A stretch of 8,636 nt of DNA from Halorhodospira sp. (GTDB taxonomy: Bacteria > Pseudomonadota > Gammaproteobacteria > Nitrococcales > Halorhodospiraceae). The notes beneath the pieces are model-generated. The model made no database searches, was not told where the DNA came from, and saw only the letters and a program-made list of their open reading frames with translations. Made by a program: the position numbers and the translations under genes. The stretch covers positions 1 to 8,636 of the forward strand of contig SKJZ01000075.1 of assembly GCA_007121755.1 (NCBI GenBank), written 5' to 3'. Numbering within the stretch: position 1 is the first letter of the stretch; each line of letters opens with the position of its first letter. Below are positions 1-6,029 of the stretch, one piece after another.

Positions 1-1482
1 GCCGTGCCACAGGCTGAGGCTGACCTCCACCGTGCGCCCGGCCAGCGACGACGCGGTGGCCCCCACCAGTCCCGCTTCCGGCAGAAACGGCAGCAGTCCG
101 AAGAGCAGACCCAGCGAGCCCAGCACCGCCGGGCCGGCGAGCATCGCCACCGGCGCCTCGTGGGGCTTCTTCGGCGTCTCCACCGGCGGGCCGTAGAAGG
201 GGCGGATGGCAACGATGCCCGCCACCACCACCACCAGGATGCCGGTGAGCAGGGCCATCACCGCCAACACCGGCGCCAGATACGGCGCGCCCACCACCGC
301 CTCCAGCATCAACTCCTTGGCGACGAAGCCGAAGAGCGGCGGGATACCGGCCAGGGAGAGCCCGGCCACCGCGGCCAGCGCCGCCGTCACCGGCATCGAG
401 CGGCGCAGGCCGCCCATCTGCAGAACCTCCTTGGTGCCGGTCTCGTGGTCGAGGGCCCCGGCCAGCAGGAAAAGCGCCCCTTTGTAGAGCGAGTGGGCGA
501 GCAGGAAGGCGCCGAAGGCGATCATCGCCTTCTCGGTGCCGATGCCGGCGAGCATGGTCAGCGTGCCCAGGGCCATCACCGTGGAGTAGGCGAGAACCTT
601 CTTGATCCCGGTGCTGCGCACCGCCAGGTACGCCCCGGTGAGCATGGTCACCGCGCCCACCAGCGGCAGCACCGTCATCCACACCTCGGTGCCGCCCAGG
701 GTCGGGTGGAGGCGGCCCAGCAGATAGACGCCGGCCTTGACCATGGTGGCCGAGTGGAGGAACGCCGAGACCGGCGTCGGCGCCGCCATGGCGTTGGGCA
801 GCCAGAAGTGGAACGGCACCTGGGCTGACTTGGTGAAGGCGCCGAGCAGGATCAGGATCAGCAGCGGCAGGTAGAGCGCGTGCTCGCGCACCACGTCGCC
901 GCGCTCCAGCAGCTCGCTGATGGTGTAGCTGCCGCCGGCGCCGGCCAGCATCACGAAGCCGGCCAGCAGCGCCAGCCCGCCGCCCACGGTGACGATCAGC
1001 CCTTGCAGGGCGCACTTGCGGGCGTAGGCGTCCTCGTGGTCGTAGCCGATCAGCATGTAGGAGGTGATGCTGGTCAGCTCCCAGAAGACGAAGAGGGTGA
1101 TCAGGTTGTCGGAGAGGACCAGCCCCAGCATCGACGCCATGAAGGCGAGGATGAAGACGTAGAAACGCGGGCGGCGCTCATCTCCCGCCAGGTAGTCCCC
1201 GGCGTAGAGGAGGATGAAGGTGCCGATGCCCGAGATCAGCAGCGCGAAGAGGAGCGACAGGCCGTCGACGTAGAAGGAGAGATTGATATCGAGGCCGGGC
1301 ACCCAGGCGTAGTGCATCCGGAACGTCTCGCCGGCGGCCACGCCCGGCAGGAACGTGGCGAAGTAGGCGGTGAGGCCCGCCGGGAGCAGGGCGAAGGCCC
1401 ACCCGACGTACCGGCCCAGCCACGGGTGGAGCCACGGCACGAGGATCGCGAGTATGAATCCGGACAGTACCGCCAGGAGCAT
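1..1482 (-). CDS. mrpA: MrpA-like Na+/H+ antiporter subunit A, N-terminal 494 codons (runs off window)
   Basis: Inner-membrane, proton-conducting subunit of a multisubunit Mrp-type monovalent cation/H+ antiporter, related to the NuoL/NuoM/NuoN subunits of complex I. My reverse-strand translation is open from the ATG at 1480-1482 to base 1, with no stop. Visible hallmarks: a GDYLAGDERR loop (about residues 95-104), LSDNLITLFVFWELTS (about 123-138) with the conserved membrane Glu135, GAFTKSAQVPFHFWLPNAMAAPTP (starting about residue 214, read in two parts) with Lys218, and the HSATMVKAG segment (243-251) with His243 and Lys249. These match the ion-translocation residues known for the family. Almost the whole protein is hydrophobic helices. 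An AGGAG lies 13 nt before the ATG, a long spacing. Full MrpA proteins exceed 750 residues, so the C-terminal part, and probably mrpB-G, lie to the left. A stand-alone NuoL or hydrogenase-type paralogue is less likely because the ALQ/GGGLALLAG and TKSAQ contexts are MrpA-like. Confidence 0.88.
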   Translation of the reverse strand, partial: MLLAVLSGFILAILVPWLHPWLGRYVGWAFALLPAGLTAYFATFLPGVAAGETFRMHYAWVPGLDINLSFYVDGLSLLFALLISGIGTFILLYAGDYLAGDERRPRFYVFILAFMASMLGLVLSDNLITLFVFWELTSITSYMLIGYDHEDAYARKCALQGLIVTVGGGLALLAGFVMLAGAGGSYTISELLERGDVVREHALYLPLLILILLGAFTKSAQVPFHFWLPNAMAAPTPVSAFLHSATMVKAGVYLLGRLHPTLGGTEVWMTVLPLVGAVTMLTGAYLAVRSTGIKKVLAYSTVMALGTLTMLAGIGTEKAMIAFGAFLLAHSLYKGALFLLAGALDHETGTKEVLQMGGLRRSMPVTAALAAVAGLSLAGIPPLFGFVAKELMLEAVVGAPYLAPVLAVMALLTGILVVVVAGIVAIRPFYGPPVETPKKPHEAPVAMLAGPAVLGSLGLLFGLLPFLPEAGLVGATASSLAGRTVEVSLSLWHG

Positions 1483-1513
1483 GGCCGTCGGGTCTCTCCT
1501 TGGAACGGACGGT

Positions 1514-1529
1514 CGCACCGGGGGGTGCG
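1514..1529 (-). other. 6-bp GC hairpin in the mrpA leader
   Basis: Perfect inverted repeat CGCACC / GGTGCG (1514-1519 and 1524-1529) around a four-base G (plus) or C (minus) loop. It sits just upstream of the AGGAG at 1496-1500 that may serve mrpA, so a folded leader could affect ribosome access. It could equally be a by-product of high GC. Confidence 0.3.
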
Positions 1530-1550
1530 GGGAACAAGTACAACGGAGGG

Positions 1551-1599
1551 AGAAGGTACCGGGGACGAAGCGAAGTTACAAGACGGTCTCGTACCTTCT
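1551..1599. repeat. Perfect 9-bp inverted repeat upstream of mrpA
   Basis: AGAAGGTAC at 1551-1559 and its exact reverse complement GTACCTTCT at 1591-1599, separated by 31 bp. The arms are centred 40 bp apart, close to four helical turns. The repeat lies between the end of the beta-barrel gene and the start of mrpA, where the mrpA promoter should be. It could be a pair of operator half-sites for a regulator that loops DNA, or an RNA stem. No convincing -35/-10 pair was found nearby. Confidence 0.4.
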
Positions 1600-1606
1600 G
1601 ATAGTT

Positions 1607-1645
1607 GGCCGGGCCCCGGAGTGTTGTTTACCCCGGAGCCCGGTC
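1607..1645 (-). terminator. Candidate terminator hairpin after the beta-barrel gene
   Basis: Arms CCGGGCCCCGG (1609-1619) and CCGGAGCCCGG (1633-1643) pair at 10 of 11 positions, with one C/A mismatch. One G-T and one G-C pair extend the stem outward, and the loop is about 13 nt. It lies 19 bp past the stop of the upstream minus-strand gene, the right place for a terminator. No T-rich tract follows on either strand, so intrinsic termination is uncertain; it may only stabilise the mRNA 3' end. Confidence 0.4.
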
Positions 1646-1663
1646 CAGCGAGACTGTCACCGA

Positions 1664-2254
1664 TCAGAAGTTAAACCGGACCCCGCCGCCGAATCCGAGT
1701 TCGCCGTCGTAAAGATCCAGCATCCCGTAGGCGTCGAGATCGGGGGTGAGCGCGAAGAGCGCCTTGCCGTTGAGGCCGAAGTAGTCGAAGTCCCCGGTAA
1801 CAAGACGGGCTTCACCGGCGAGCTGCAATTCGTCGGATATACGCGTGCGGACACCGCCCCGTACGCCGATGGCGGTATCGTCAACGCCGGATGTAGTGGT
1901 ATCCCCAAAAAAGTTGGTGAAACTCACTTCCCACTCCTGATACTCCAGAGTCGGTCCTACCCAGGCTTCCGTGTCCGCATCGATCGGGATGCGGTAGCCG
2001 GCCCCGACGTGCCAAGTGGTCAGGTCGACATCGTCGCTGAGAAGTTGCAGGCCGCCGAAGGCGAACCACTCGTCGGTTATGCCATAGGACGCACGGAACT
2101 CCGGGCCGATGTAATCCTGGCTGCCAACGCTGGGGTAAAGGGTGATGCCGCCCTCGACGTAGTCGTAATTGAACTCTTGGGCGGAACTCAGTCCCGGGAG
2201 AAAGAGTCCGGCCAATCCCAGCAGTAACACACGCTTAGTTGTGATTCTTTTCAT
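1664..2254 (-). CDS. Small outer-membrane beta-barrel protein with signal peptide
   Basis: 196 residues. Residues 1-25 are a classical Sec signal peptide: a basic start (MKRITTKR), a Leu/Gly-rich core and a GLSSA-QEF cleavage site. The ~171-residue mature part alternates polar and hydrophobic/aromatic residues in about eight short strands joined by Asp/Gly-rich turns, and ends in GGGVRFNF. A terminal Phe is the usual recognition signal for the Bam machinery. The mature N-terminus (FNYDYVEGG) resembles Ax21/OmpA-barrel-like families. The reading frame stays open upstream to 2437, but the ATG at 2252-2254 is preferred: it starts the signal peptide exactly and has AGGA nine bases upstream. Function is unknown; it probably adopts an eight-stranded barrel used for structure, adhesion or a small pore. 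It lies 181 bp before mrpA on the same strand, which may mean shared expression, though a hairpin lies between them. Confidence 0.78.
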   Translation of the reverse strand: MKRITTKRVLLLGLAGLFLPGLSSAQEFNYDYVEGGITLYPSVGSQDYIGPEFRASYGITDEWFAFGGLQLLSDDVDLTTWHVGAGYRIPIDADTEAWVGPTLEYQEWEVSFTNFFGDTTTSGVDDTAIGVRGGVRTRISDELQLAGEARLVTGDFDYFGLNGKALFALTPDLDAYGMLDLYDGELGFGGGVRFNF

Positions 2255-2352
2255 AGTTGCAATTCCTGGTTCCAAAATAGCTGTGAGCAATAGTTTGTAA
2301 TTGCCCGCCTCAACGCGTACTTCGGGGACGGCTACGCACCGGCGAGTTTGAG

Positions 2353-2369
2353 GCCGCCGGTTTGGCGGC
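2353..2369. other. GC-rich hairpin between fbaB and the beta-barrel gene
   Basis: GCCGCC (2353-2358) and GGCGGC (2364-2369) form a perfect 6-bp stem with a 5-nt loop. It lies about 75 bp past the fbaB stop, inside the 189-bp intergenic spacer. No T-tract follows, so it is only a weak terminator candidate. Confidence 0.3.
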
Positions 2370-2410
2370 GCAACCGTACAAGTCGTGTGCTTATTCACCG
2401 TTGCCGGTAG

Positions 2411-2425
2411 CGGCGGTCGCCGCCG
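2411..2425 (-). terminator. Possible fbaB terminator stem
   Basis: CGGCGG (2411-2416) and CCGCCG (2420-2425) form a perfect 6-bp stem with a 3-nt loop, 18 bp after the fbaB stop codon. Location favours a role at the 3' end of fbaB mRNA. The lack of a T-run makes intrinsic termination doubtful. Confidence 0.3.
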
Positions 2426-2443
2426 AGGCGGGTGCAAGGCCTC

Positions 2444-3493
2444 CTATGCAAAGGTCACCCGCTGGTCGAGGTAGACGTCCTGTATCGCATTGAGGAGCTT
2501 GATTCCCTCCGCGAACGGCTTCTGGAAAGCCTTGCGCCCGGAGATCAACCCCATGCCGCCGGCGCGCTTGTTAATGACCGCGGTGCGCACCGCCTGCTGC
2601 AGGTCGTTCTCGCCGGAGGCGCCGCCGGAGTTGATCAGCCCGGCGCGGCCCGCGAAGCAGTTGGCCACTTGGTAGCGGGTCAGGTCGATCGGGTGGTCGG
2701 TGGTCAACTCGTCGTAGACCTTCTTGTGGGTCTTCCCGAACTTCAGGGCGTTGTAGCCGCCGTTATTCTCCGGCTGCTTCTGTTTGACGATGTCGGCATT
2801 GATGGTGGCCGCCAAGTGGTTGGCCTGGCCGGTGAGATCGGCGGAGACGTGGTAGTCGGTCCCCTCGTGCTTGAAGGCCGGATTGCGCAGGTAGGCCCAG
2901 AGGACGGTGGCCATGCCCAGTTCGTGGGCGCGGGCGAAGGCCTCCGAGATCTCCAGGATCTGTCGCCGGCACTCGTGATCGCCGAAGTAGACGGTGGCGC
3001 CGACGGCGGCCGCGCCCATGTCGAAGGCCTGCTCGACGTTGGCGAAGAGGGTCTGATCGTGGATGTTGGGGTAGGTCAGCAACTCGTTGTGGTTGATCTT
3101 GACGATGAACGGGATACGGTGCGCGTATTGGCGGGCGACGCTGGAAAGCACCCCGAGGGTGGAGGCGACGCCGTTGCAGCCGCCCTCGATGGCGAGGCGC
3201 GGTATGGCCTCGGGGTCGAAAAACTCGGGGTTCGGCGCGAAGGAGGCCCCGGCCGAGTGCTCCACGCCCTGATCCACCGGCAGCAGCGAGAGGTAGCCGG
3301 TGCCGGCCAACCGCCCGGTGTTGAACAGGGCTTGCAAGTTGCGCAGCACCGAGGGCTTGCGGTCTTTGCGGGCGACCACCCGGTCGATGTAATCCGGGCC
3401 GGGCAGTTGCAGCCTCTCCTTCGGAATCCCTTGGCAGCGGTGGTTGAGTAGCGAGTCGGCCTCCGCTCCGAGAATGGCTTCAATGTCTGTCAT
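2444..3493 (-). CDS. fbaB: Class I fructose-bisphosphate aldolase, FbaB/DhnA type
   Basis: Cytosolic enzyme that reversibly splits fructose 1,6-bisphosphate into dihydroxyacetone phosphate and glyceraldehyde 3-phosphate through a lysine Schiff base. The 349 residues align almost without gaps to my memory of E. coli FbaB (350 residues). Diagnostic stretches are PVDQGVEHSAGASF (72-85), VKINHNE (131-137), TVLWAYLRN (196-204), YHVSADLTGQANHLAAT (214-230), ADIVKQK (233-239) and INKRAGGMGLISGRKAF (307-323). Lys237 falls at the position of the E. coli Schiff-base lysine, so the enzyme should be active. The ATG at 3491-3493 follows a strong GGAGGGGAG Shine-Dalgarno region. The gene is divergent from the DUF1631 gene across a 116-bp region with a palindrome. 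In E. coli this isozyme is linked to gluconeogenic growth, but no class II aldolase gene is visible here, so its role in this organism is open. Confidence 0.97.
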   Translation of the reverse strand: MTDIEAILGAEADSLLNHRCQGIPKERLQLPGPDYIDRVVARKDRKPSVLRNLQALFNTGRLAGTGYLSLLPVDQGVEHSAGASFAPNPEFFDPEAIPRLAIEGGCNGVASTLGVLSSVARQYAHRIPFIVKINHNELLTYPNIHDQTLFANVEQAFDMGAAAVGATVYFGDHECRRQILEISEAFARAHELGMATVLWAYLRNPAFKHEGTDYHVSADLTGQANHLAATINADIVKQKQPENNGGYNALKFGKTHKKVYDELTTDHPIDLTRYQVANCFAGRAGLINSGGASGENDLQQAVRTAVINKRAGGMGLISGRKAFQKPFAEGIKLLNAIQDVYLDQRVTFA

Positions 3494-3537
3494 CGCTTCT
3501 CCCCTCCGGTGGTTCTGTGTATGGTTCTACTGGAGAC

Positions 3538-3550
3538 GCCGGTCACCGGC
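3538..3550. promoter_or_regulatory. Palindromic operator candidate between divergent genes
   Basis: GCCGGT-C-ACCGGC is a perfect 6+6 inverted repeat around one base. It lies within the -35/-10 spacer of the plus-strand promoter and across the expected start point of minus-strand transcription. A dimeric regulator bound here could block both directions. The regulator is not identifiable from the sequence. Confidence 0.4.
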
Positions 3551-3551
3551 C

Positions 3552-3557
3552 ATTATA
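3552..3557 (-). promoter_or_regulatory. Consensus -10 box for fbaB
   Basis: On the minus strand these bases read TATAAT, a perfect -10 hexamer. Transcription would begin near 3545, giving a leader of about 50 nt before fbaB. No acceptable -35 box occurs 15-19 bp upstream, so the promoter may be weak or activator-dependent. Its core overlaps the plus-strand -10 box, so polymerase cannot occupy both at once. Confidence 0.4.
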
Positions 3558-3599
3558 AACGCGGGGGTGGCGCGACGCTGCCCACAATCGTGCGCCACA

Positions 3600-3629
3600 A
3601 ACGGACGAAATGCCAACGGACGACATGCA
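3600..3629 (+). repeat. 15-bp tandem duplication carrying two start codons
   Basis: AACGGACGAAATGCC (3600-3614) is followed directly by AACGGACGACATGCA (3615-3629), matching at 13 of 15 bases. Each copy places the same AACGGACGA just before an ATG (3610 and 3625), and both ATGs are in the DUF1631 frame. Neither has a good Shine-Dalgarno beyond GGA, so the sequence alone cannot decide the start. Confidence 0.6.
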
Positions 3630-5064
3630 GGATTCACAATTGGACAAGGTGGTCTACCTGGCTCGCAGCGAGAGCGGGCGCGGGCGGGCCATGCCGTATC
3701 GGGTGGAACAACTCCGCCGGCACGCCGAGCGCGTGCTGGTGTCGGCGCTGCGTGGCGCCCTGGAGCGCGGCGAGGATGCACTCGACCAAGTGGCCCGCGG
3801 CGGTGGGGCCACCGCCGAGGCGTGCCGGGAAGGTATGCGCATGGTGCGGTTGCATCGTCACGATATGGAAGAGGTGCTGCGCGCCGGACTGGAGTACCGG
3901 TTCTCCACGCTCGTCGATCCGGAGGCCGCCCGCTACGCCGATCCGGCGGCGTGGAGCGAGCACGGCGACCCCGTCGCGCGACATCTGCTCGAAGAGTTGA
4001 GCCGGCCGTCGGAGGCGACCGCGGTGGCCGTTACCGAGGCGCTGGACAGTGCGGTCCCCGGCCGGCGGATCAAGGAGGTGCAGAACCCGTTGGCCGTGGA
4101 GCAGGTCGTGGATCTCTTTGTCCGGGCGCAGTCGCGCATGGCCTTGAATCTGTCGGCGGGGAGGTTGTTGGGCGATGTCTTCGCCCGGGTGCTCGCGGAG
4201 GCGCTGCCCCGTCTCCACCGTGAGGCGTTGGCGCTGCTACGGGACGGCGAGTTGCCGGACGAGATACCGGCCGCCGGGGCGGACACCCTCGAGGAAGAGT
4301 GCATGTTCGACGCCGAGGCGTGGCACTCCCAGCGGGCGATCCGCGGGCGGGAGATGGTGGAGCGGGGCCGGGCGCGGGTGGCGAAGGAGATCAGCCGCTG
4401 TCTCGACGGACGCGACCCGCCGGTCGTGGTGCGCCGGCTGTTGGAAGAGGCGTGGGCGCGGGTGCTCTTCCTCGCCTATCTCCACGACGGGCCGGACTCC
4501 GAGGCGTGGGTGCGCCACTGCGCCGTGATGGAGCGGTTGCTGTGGAGCGTCGAGCCCCGTGGCGACGATGCCGACCGGCGGCGGCTGGTCCTGGAGATTC
4601 CGTTGCTGCTGCACGAGTTGGGCGAAGGGCTGTCCACTGTTCTCTACGACCCGTTCGATATGAGCAAGTTGCTGCGCGCCCTGGAAGCGGAACACCTGCG
4701 CTGTCTCACCGAGGCGGACCCGGGACTGGTCGAGGCCGGCGGCGCCGAGCCCGATCTCGAGGCGAACGAGCGGCAGGCCCATATGCGCCGGCTGCAAGAG
4801 ATCCCGGCGGGGACATGGTTCGAGTTGGACAGCCGCGACGGCGAGCGGACGCGGGTGCGGCTCGCCCAGCGCACCGACGACGGTCTGTTCATCTTCGCCA
4901 ATCGTGCCGGATTCAAGGTCATGGAGCGTACCGGCGCGGAGTTGGCCGAGGCGCTGGTTGAGGACCGGGCGATGATCCTGGACGACCACCGCCTGTTCAA
5001 TACGGCGCTTTCCCGAGTGGTCCGCCGGCTGCGGGACCGCCGGGCGGGGCACGGCGACGAGTAG
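3610..5064 (+). CDS. DUF1631 family protein, short form, with PilZ-like C-terminal region
   Basis: 484 residues, or 479 if the second ATG at 3625 is used. Family recognition rests on the C-terminal half: a MVERGRARVAKEISR helix (249-263), EEAWARVLFLAYLHDG (279-294), LHELGEGLSTVLYDPFD (334-350) and MSKLLRALEAEHL (351-363). Then comes a beta-rich block (about 399-460) with GTWFELDSRDGERTRVRLAQ and FIFANRAGFKVMERT (427-441), which resembles a PilZ-type fold but lacks the classical RxxxR / DxSxxG c-di-GMP motif pair. Residues 30-215 are mainly charged helices. Members I know of are usually about 700-780 residues, so this copy is short, apparently in the N-terminal and central parts. There is no signal peptide or membrane segment, so it should be cytosolic. 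The family's function is poorly defined. The stop codon abuts the plsC-like start (TAGATG), which indicates translational coupling and possibly a linked envelope role. Confidence 0.75.
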   Translation: MPTDDMQDSQLDKVVYLARSESGRGRAMPYRVEQLRRHAERVLVSALRGALERGEDALDQVARGGGATAEACREGMRMVRLHRHDMEEVLRAGLEYRFSTLVDPEAARYADPAAWSEHGDPVARHLLEELSRPSEATAVAVTEALDSAVPGRRIKEVQNPLAVEQVVDLFVRAQSRMALNLSAGRLLGDVFARVLAEALPRLHREALALLRDGELPDEIPAAGADTLEEECMFDAEAWHSQRAIRGREMVERGRARVAKEISRCLDGRDPPVVVRRLLEEAWARVLFLAYLHDGPDSEAWVRHCAVMERLLWSVEPRGDDADRRRLVLEIPLLLHELGEGLSTVLYDPFDMSKLLRALEAEHLRCLTEADPGLVEAGGAEPDLEANERQAHMRRLQEIPAGTWFELDSRDGERTRVRLAQRTDDGLFIFANRAGFKVMERTGAELAEALVEDRAMILDDHRLFNTALSRVVRRLRDRRAGHGDE

Positions 5065-5823
5065 ATGCCGGACCGGGGTTTGCGCGTGGTCCGGGCGGTG
5101 GCCGTGTTGGCGGTGGCGGCGGTCCACCTGCTTGCCGGCTTTCTCTGGGTCGGCGGAACGGCGTGTCTCCACCGGCAGGCCGGCCGGGCCGCCGCCGCGC
5201 GGTGGTGCCGCGGGCTATTGCGGCTGCTCGGAGTCCGGGTGGAGGTGACCGGGGCGCCTCGCCGGGGCGCTTTGCTGCTGTCGAACCACCTCTCCTGGCT
5301 CGATATCGTCGTGCTCTACGCGCTGGTTCCCGAGACCTTTCTGAGCAAGGAGGAGGTGCGCCGCTGGCCGGTGGTCGGTCTGGTGGCGGTCTGTCTCGGC
5401 ACGTTGTTTATCGGCCGTGGCCGGAGTGGCGCGGCAGCGCAAGCCACCGGAGCGATGGCCGGGCGGTTGGCCCGGGGGGAGACGGTGGTCTTCTTCCCGG
5501 AGGGCCGCATAGCGCAAGGGCAGGGGGTGCTGCCTTTTCGGCCCCGCCTGTTGCGGGCGGCCCACGATGCCGGGGTGGATATCCAGCCGGTGGCGATCGA
5601 CTATCGGGGCCATCCTGACGGCGGTTTGGGGAACGTAGTGCCAGAGCGGTCGGTCGTCCTCAGTGCTTGGTGGGCGGCGGGCCATCCGCCGTTGGCGACG
5701 GTCCGGTTTCTGGAACCGATGGCGACGGCCGGATGCTCGCGCCGTGAGTTGGCCGAGACGGCCCGCCGGCGCATCGCCGATGCGACCGGCCGGCCGGTGG
5801 TCGGCCGCACGCCGCTCGGTTGA
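5065..5823 (+). CDS. PlsC/OlsA-like lysophospholipid acyltransferase
   Basis: 252 residues. This family transfers an acyl chain from acyl-ACP or acyl-CoA to a lysophospholipid such as lysophosphatidate, at the inner face of the cytoplasmic membrane. Residues 8-31 form one N-terminal hydrophobic helix. Motif I is SNHLSWLD (73-80), with the catalytic HX4D dyad His75/Asp80. SKEEVRRWPVVG (94-105) and FIGRGR (115-120) form motif II. FFPEG (143-147) is motif III, followed by RIAQG instead of the usual TR or TTTDG. VDIQPVAIDY (171-180) is motif IV. The spacing of motif III to VLPFRPRLLRAAHDAGV resembles OlsA-type acyltransferases of ornithine-lipid synthesis, but no olsB is visible, so the substrate is uncertain. 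The ATG follows the DUF1631 stop codon without a gap and without a clear Shine-Dalgarno, so translation is probably coupled. Confidence 0.88.
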   Translation: MPDRGLRVVRAVAVLAVAAVHLLAGFLWVGGTACLHRQAGRAAAARWCRGLLRLLGVRVEVTGAPRRGALLLSNHLSWLDIVVLYALVPETFLSKEEVRRWPVVGLVAVCLGTLFIGRGRSGAAAQATGAMAGRLARGETVVFFPEGRIAQGQGVLPFRPRLLRAAHDAGVDIQPVAIDYRGHPDGGLGNVVPERSVVLSAWWAAGHPPLATVRFLEPMATAGCSRRELAETARRRIADATGRPVVGRTPLG

Positions 5824-6029
5824 ACGGTAATCGGGGGTTAAAAATACGGCACGGACGGTTTCCGAACGCCCTCTTGTATAATGCCGCCGACTGAGCCGTA
5901 ATACAGGTAATCGGCAGGAAGCCCGAGTCCGAATGGTTTGAATTGTTCAGTAATAGTTAATTTTAAACTAATTAGTCGCAGACGAATAAAATACGCAGGC
6001 GCGCAGCCCCGGGCGCCAGGAGGAGATGC
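5824..6029 (+). promoter_or_regulatory. Intergenic leader upstream of the chemoreceptor, with AT-rich stretch
   Basis: 206 bp without a gene. TATAAT occurs at 5877-5882 but has no good -35 partner. A stretch at 5937-5995 is strikingly AT-rich for this GC-rich window. It contains TTGAAT (5938-5943) and TTTAAA (5962-5967) at 18-bp spacing, each a four-of-six sigma-70 match, plus an imperfect inverted repeat TAATAGTT ... AACTAATTA (5951-5974). A small GGCGC/GCGCC stem (5998-6002 and 6013-6017) lies just before the ribosome-binding site. The 9-mer GGTAATCGG appears twice (5826-5834 and 5906-5914). A convincing sigma-28 flagellar promoter was not found. No terminator for the upstream acyltransferase gene is evident. 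Confidence 0.4.
6018..6023 (+). promoter_or_regulatory. Strong Shine-Dalgarno for the chemoreceptor
   Basis: AGGAGG ends six bases before the ATG at 6030, which fixes the start. Another ATG at 6025 is out of frame and too close to this site. Confidence 0.8.

Larger units (their letters stand above)
3531..3559 (+). promoter_or_regulatory. Candidate sigma-70 promoter for the DUF1631-plsC operon
   Basis: TGGAGA (3531-3536, four of six matches to TTGACA) and TATAAA (3554-3559, five of six to TATAAT) are separated by exactly 17 bp. Transcription would start near 3566, leaving a leader of about 45 nt. The spacer contains the palindrome at 3538-3550. Confidence 0.5.

Noticed and set aside
1178..1543. 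Minus-strand open frame of 121 codons overlapping the mrpA start
   Set aside because: It lies in another frame over mrpA and has no recognisable domain. The Pro/Arg-rich composition is typical of an off-frame reading of GC-rich DNA.
4..1674. Long plus-strand open frames across 4-828 and 880-1674
   Set aside because: They are antisense to mrpA. Their translations are His/Arg/Gln-rich low-complexity sequence, while the minus strand gives a textbook antiporter with conserved motifs.
1370..2227. Plus-strand open frame of 285 codons opposite the beta-barrel gene
   Set aside because: Antisense to a gene with a clear signal peptide and terminal Phe. It shows no motif and no ribosome-binding site of note.
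2255..2437. N-terminal extension of the beta-barrel gene to an ATG at 2437
   Set aside because: It would bury the signal peptide behind 61 Pro/Arg-rich residues. The ATG at 2254 has AGGA upstream and an ideal signal sequence.
2432..3451. Plus-strand open frame of 339 codons opposite fbaB
   Set aside because: Antisense shadow of a highly conserved aldolase; the Val/Gly/Glu-rich translation has no family signature.
3634..5172. Minus-strand open frames opposite the DUF1631 gene
   Set aside because: They overlap a gene with recognisable DUF1631 motifs and coupled translation; the antisense products are His/Arg/Gln-rich and featureless.
5964..5988. Sigma-28 (FliA) promoter for the chemoreceptor: TAAA followed by GACGAATA
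   Set aside because: Spacing is 13 rather than about 15, and the -10 half matches GCCGATAA at only five of eight bases.
5885..6017. Cyclic-di-GMP or other riboswitch in the chemoreceptor leader
   Set aside because: The conserved GEMM core and tetraloop-receptor sequences are absent, and only short stems are seen.
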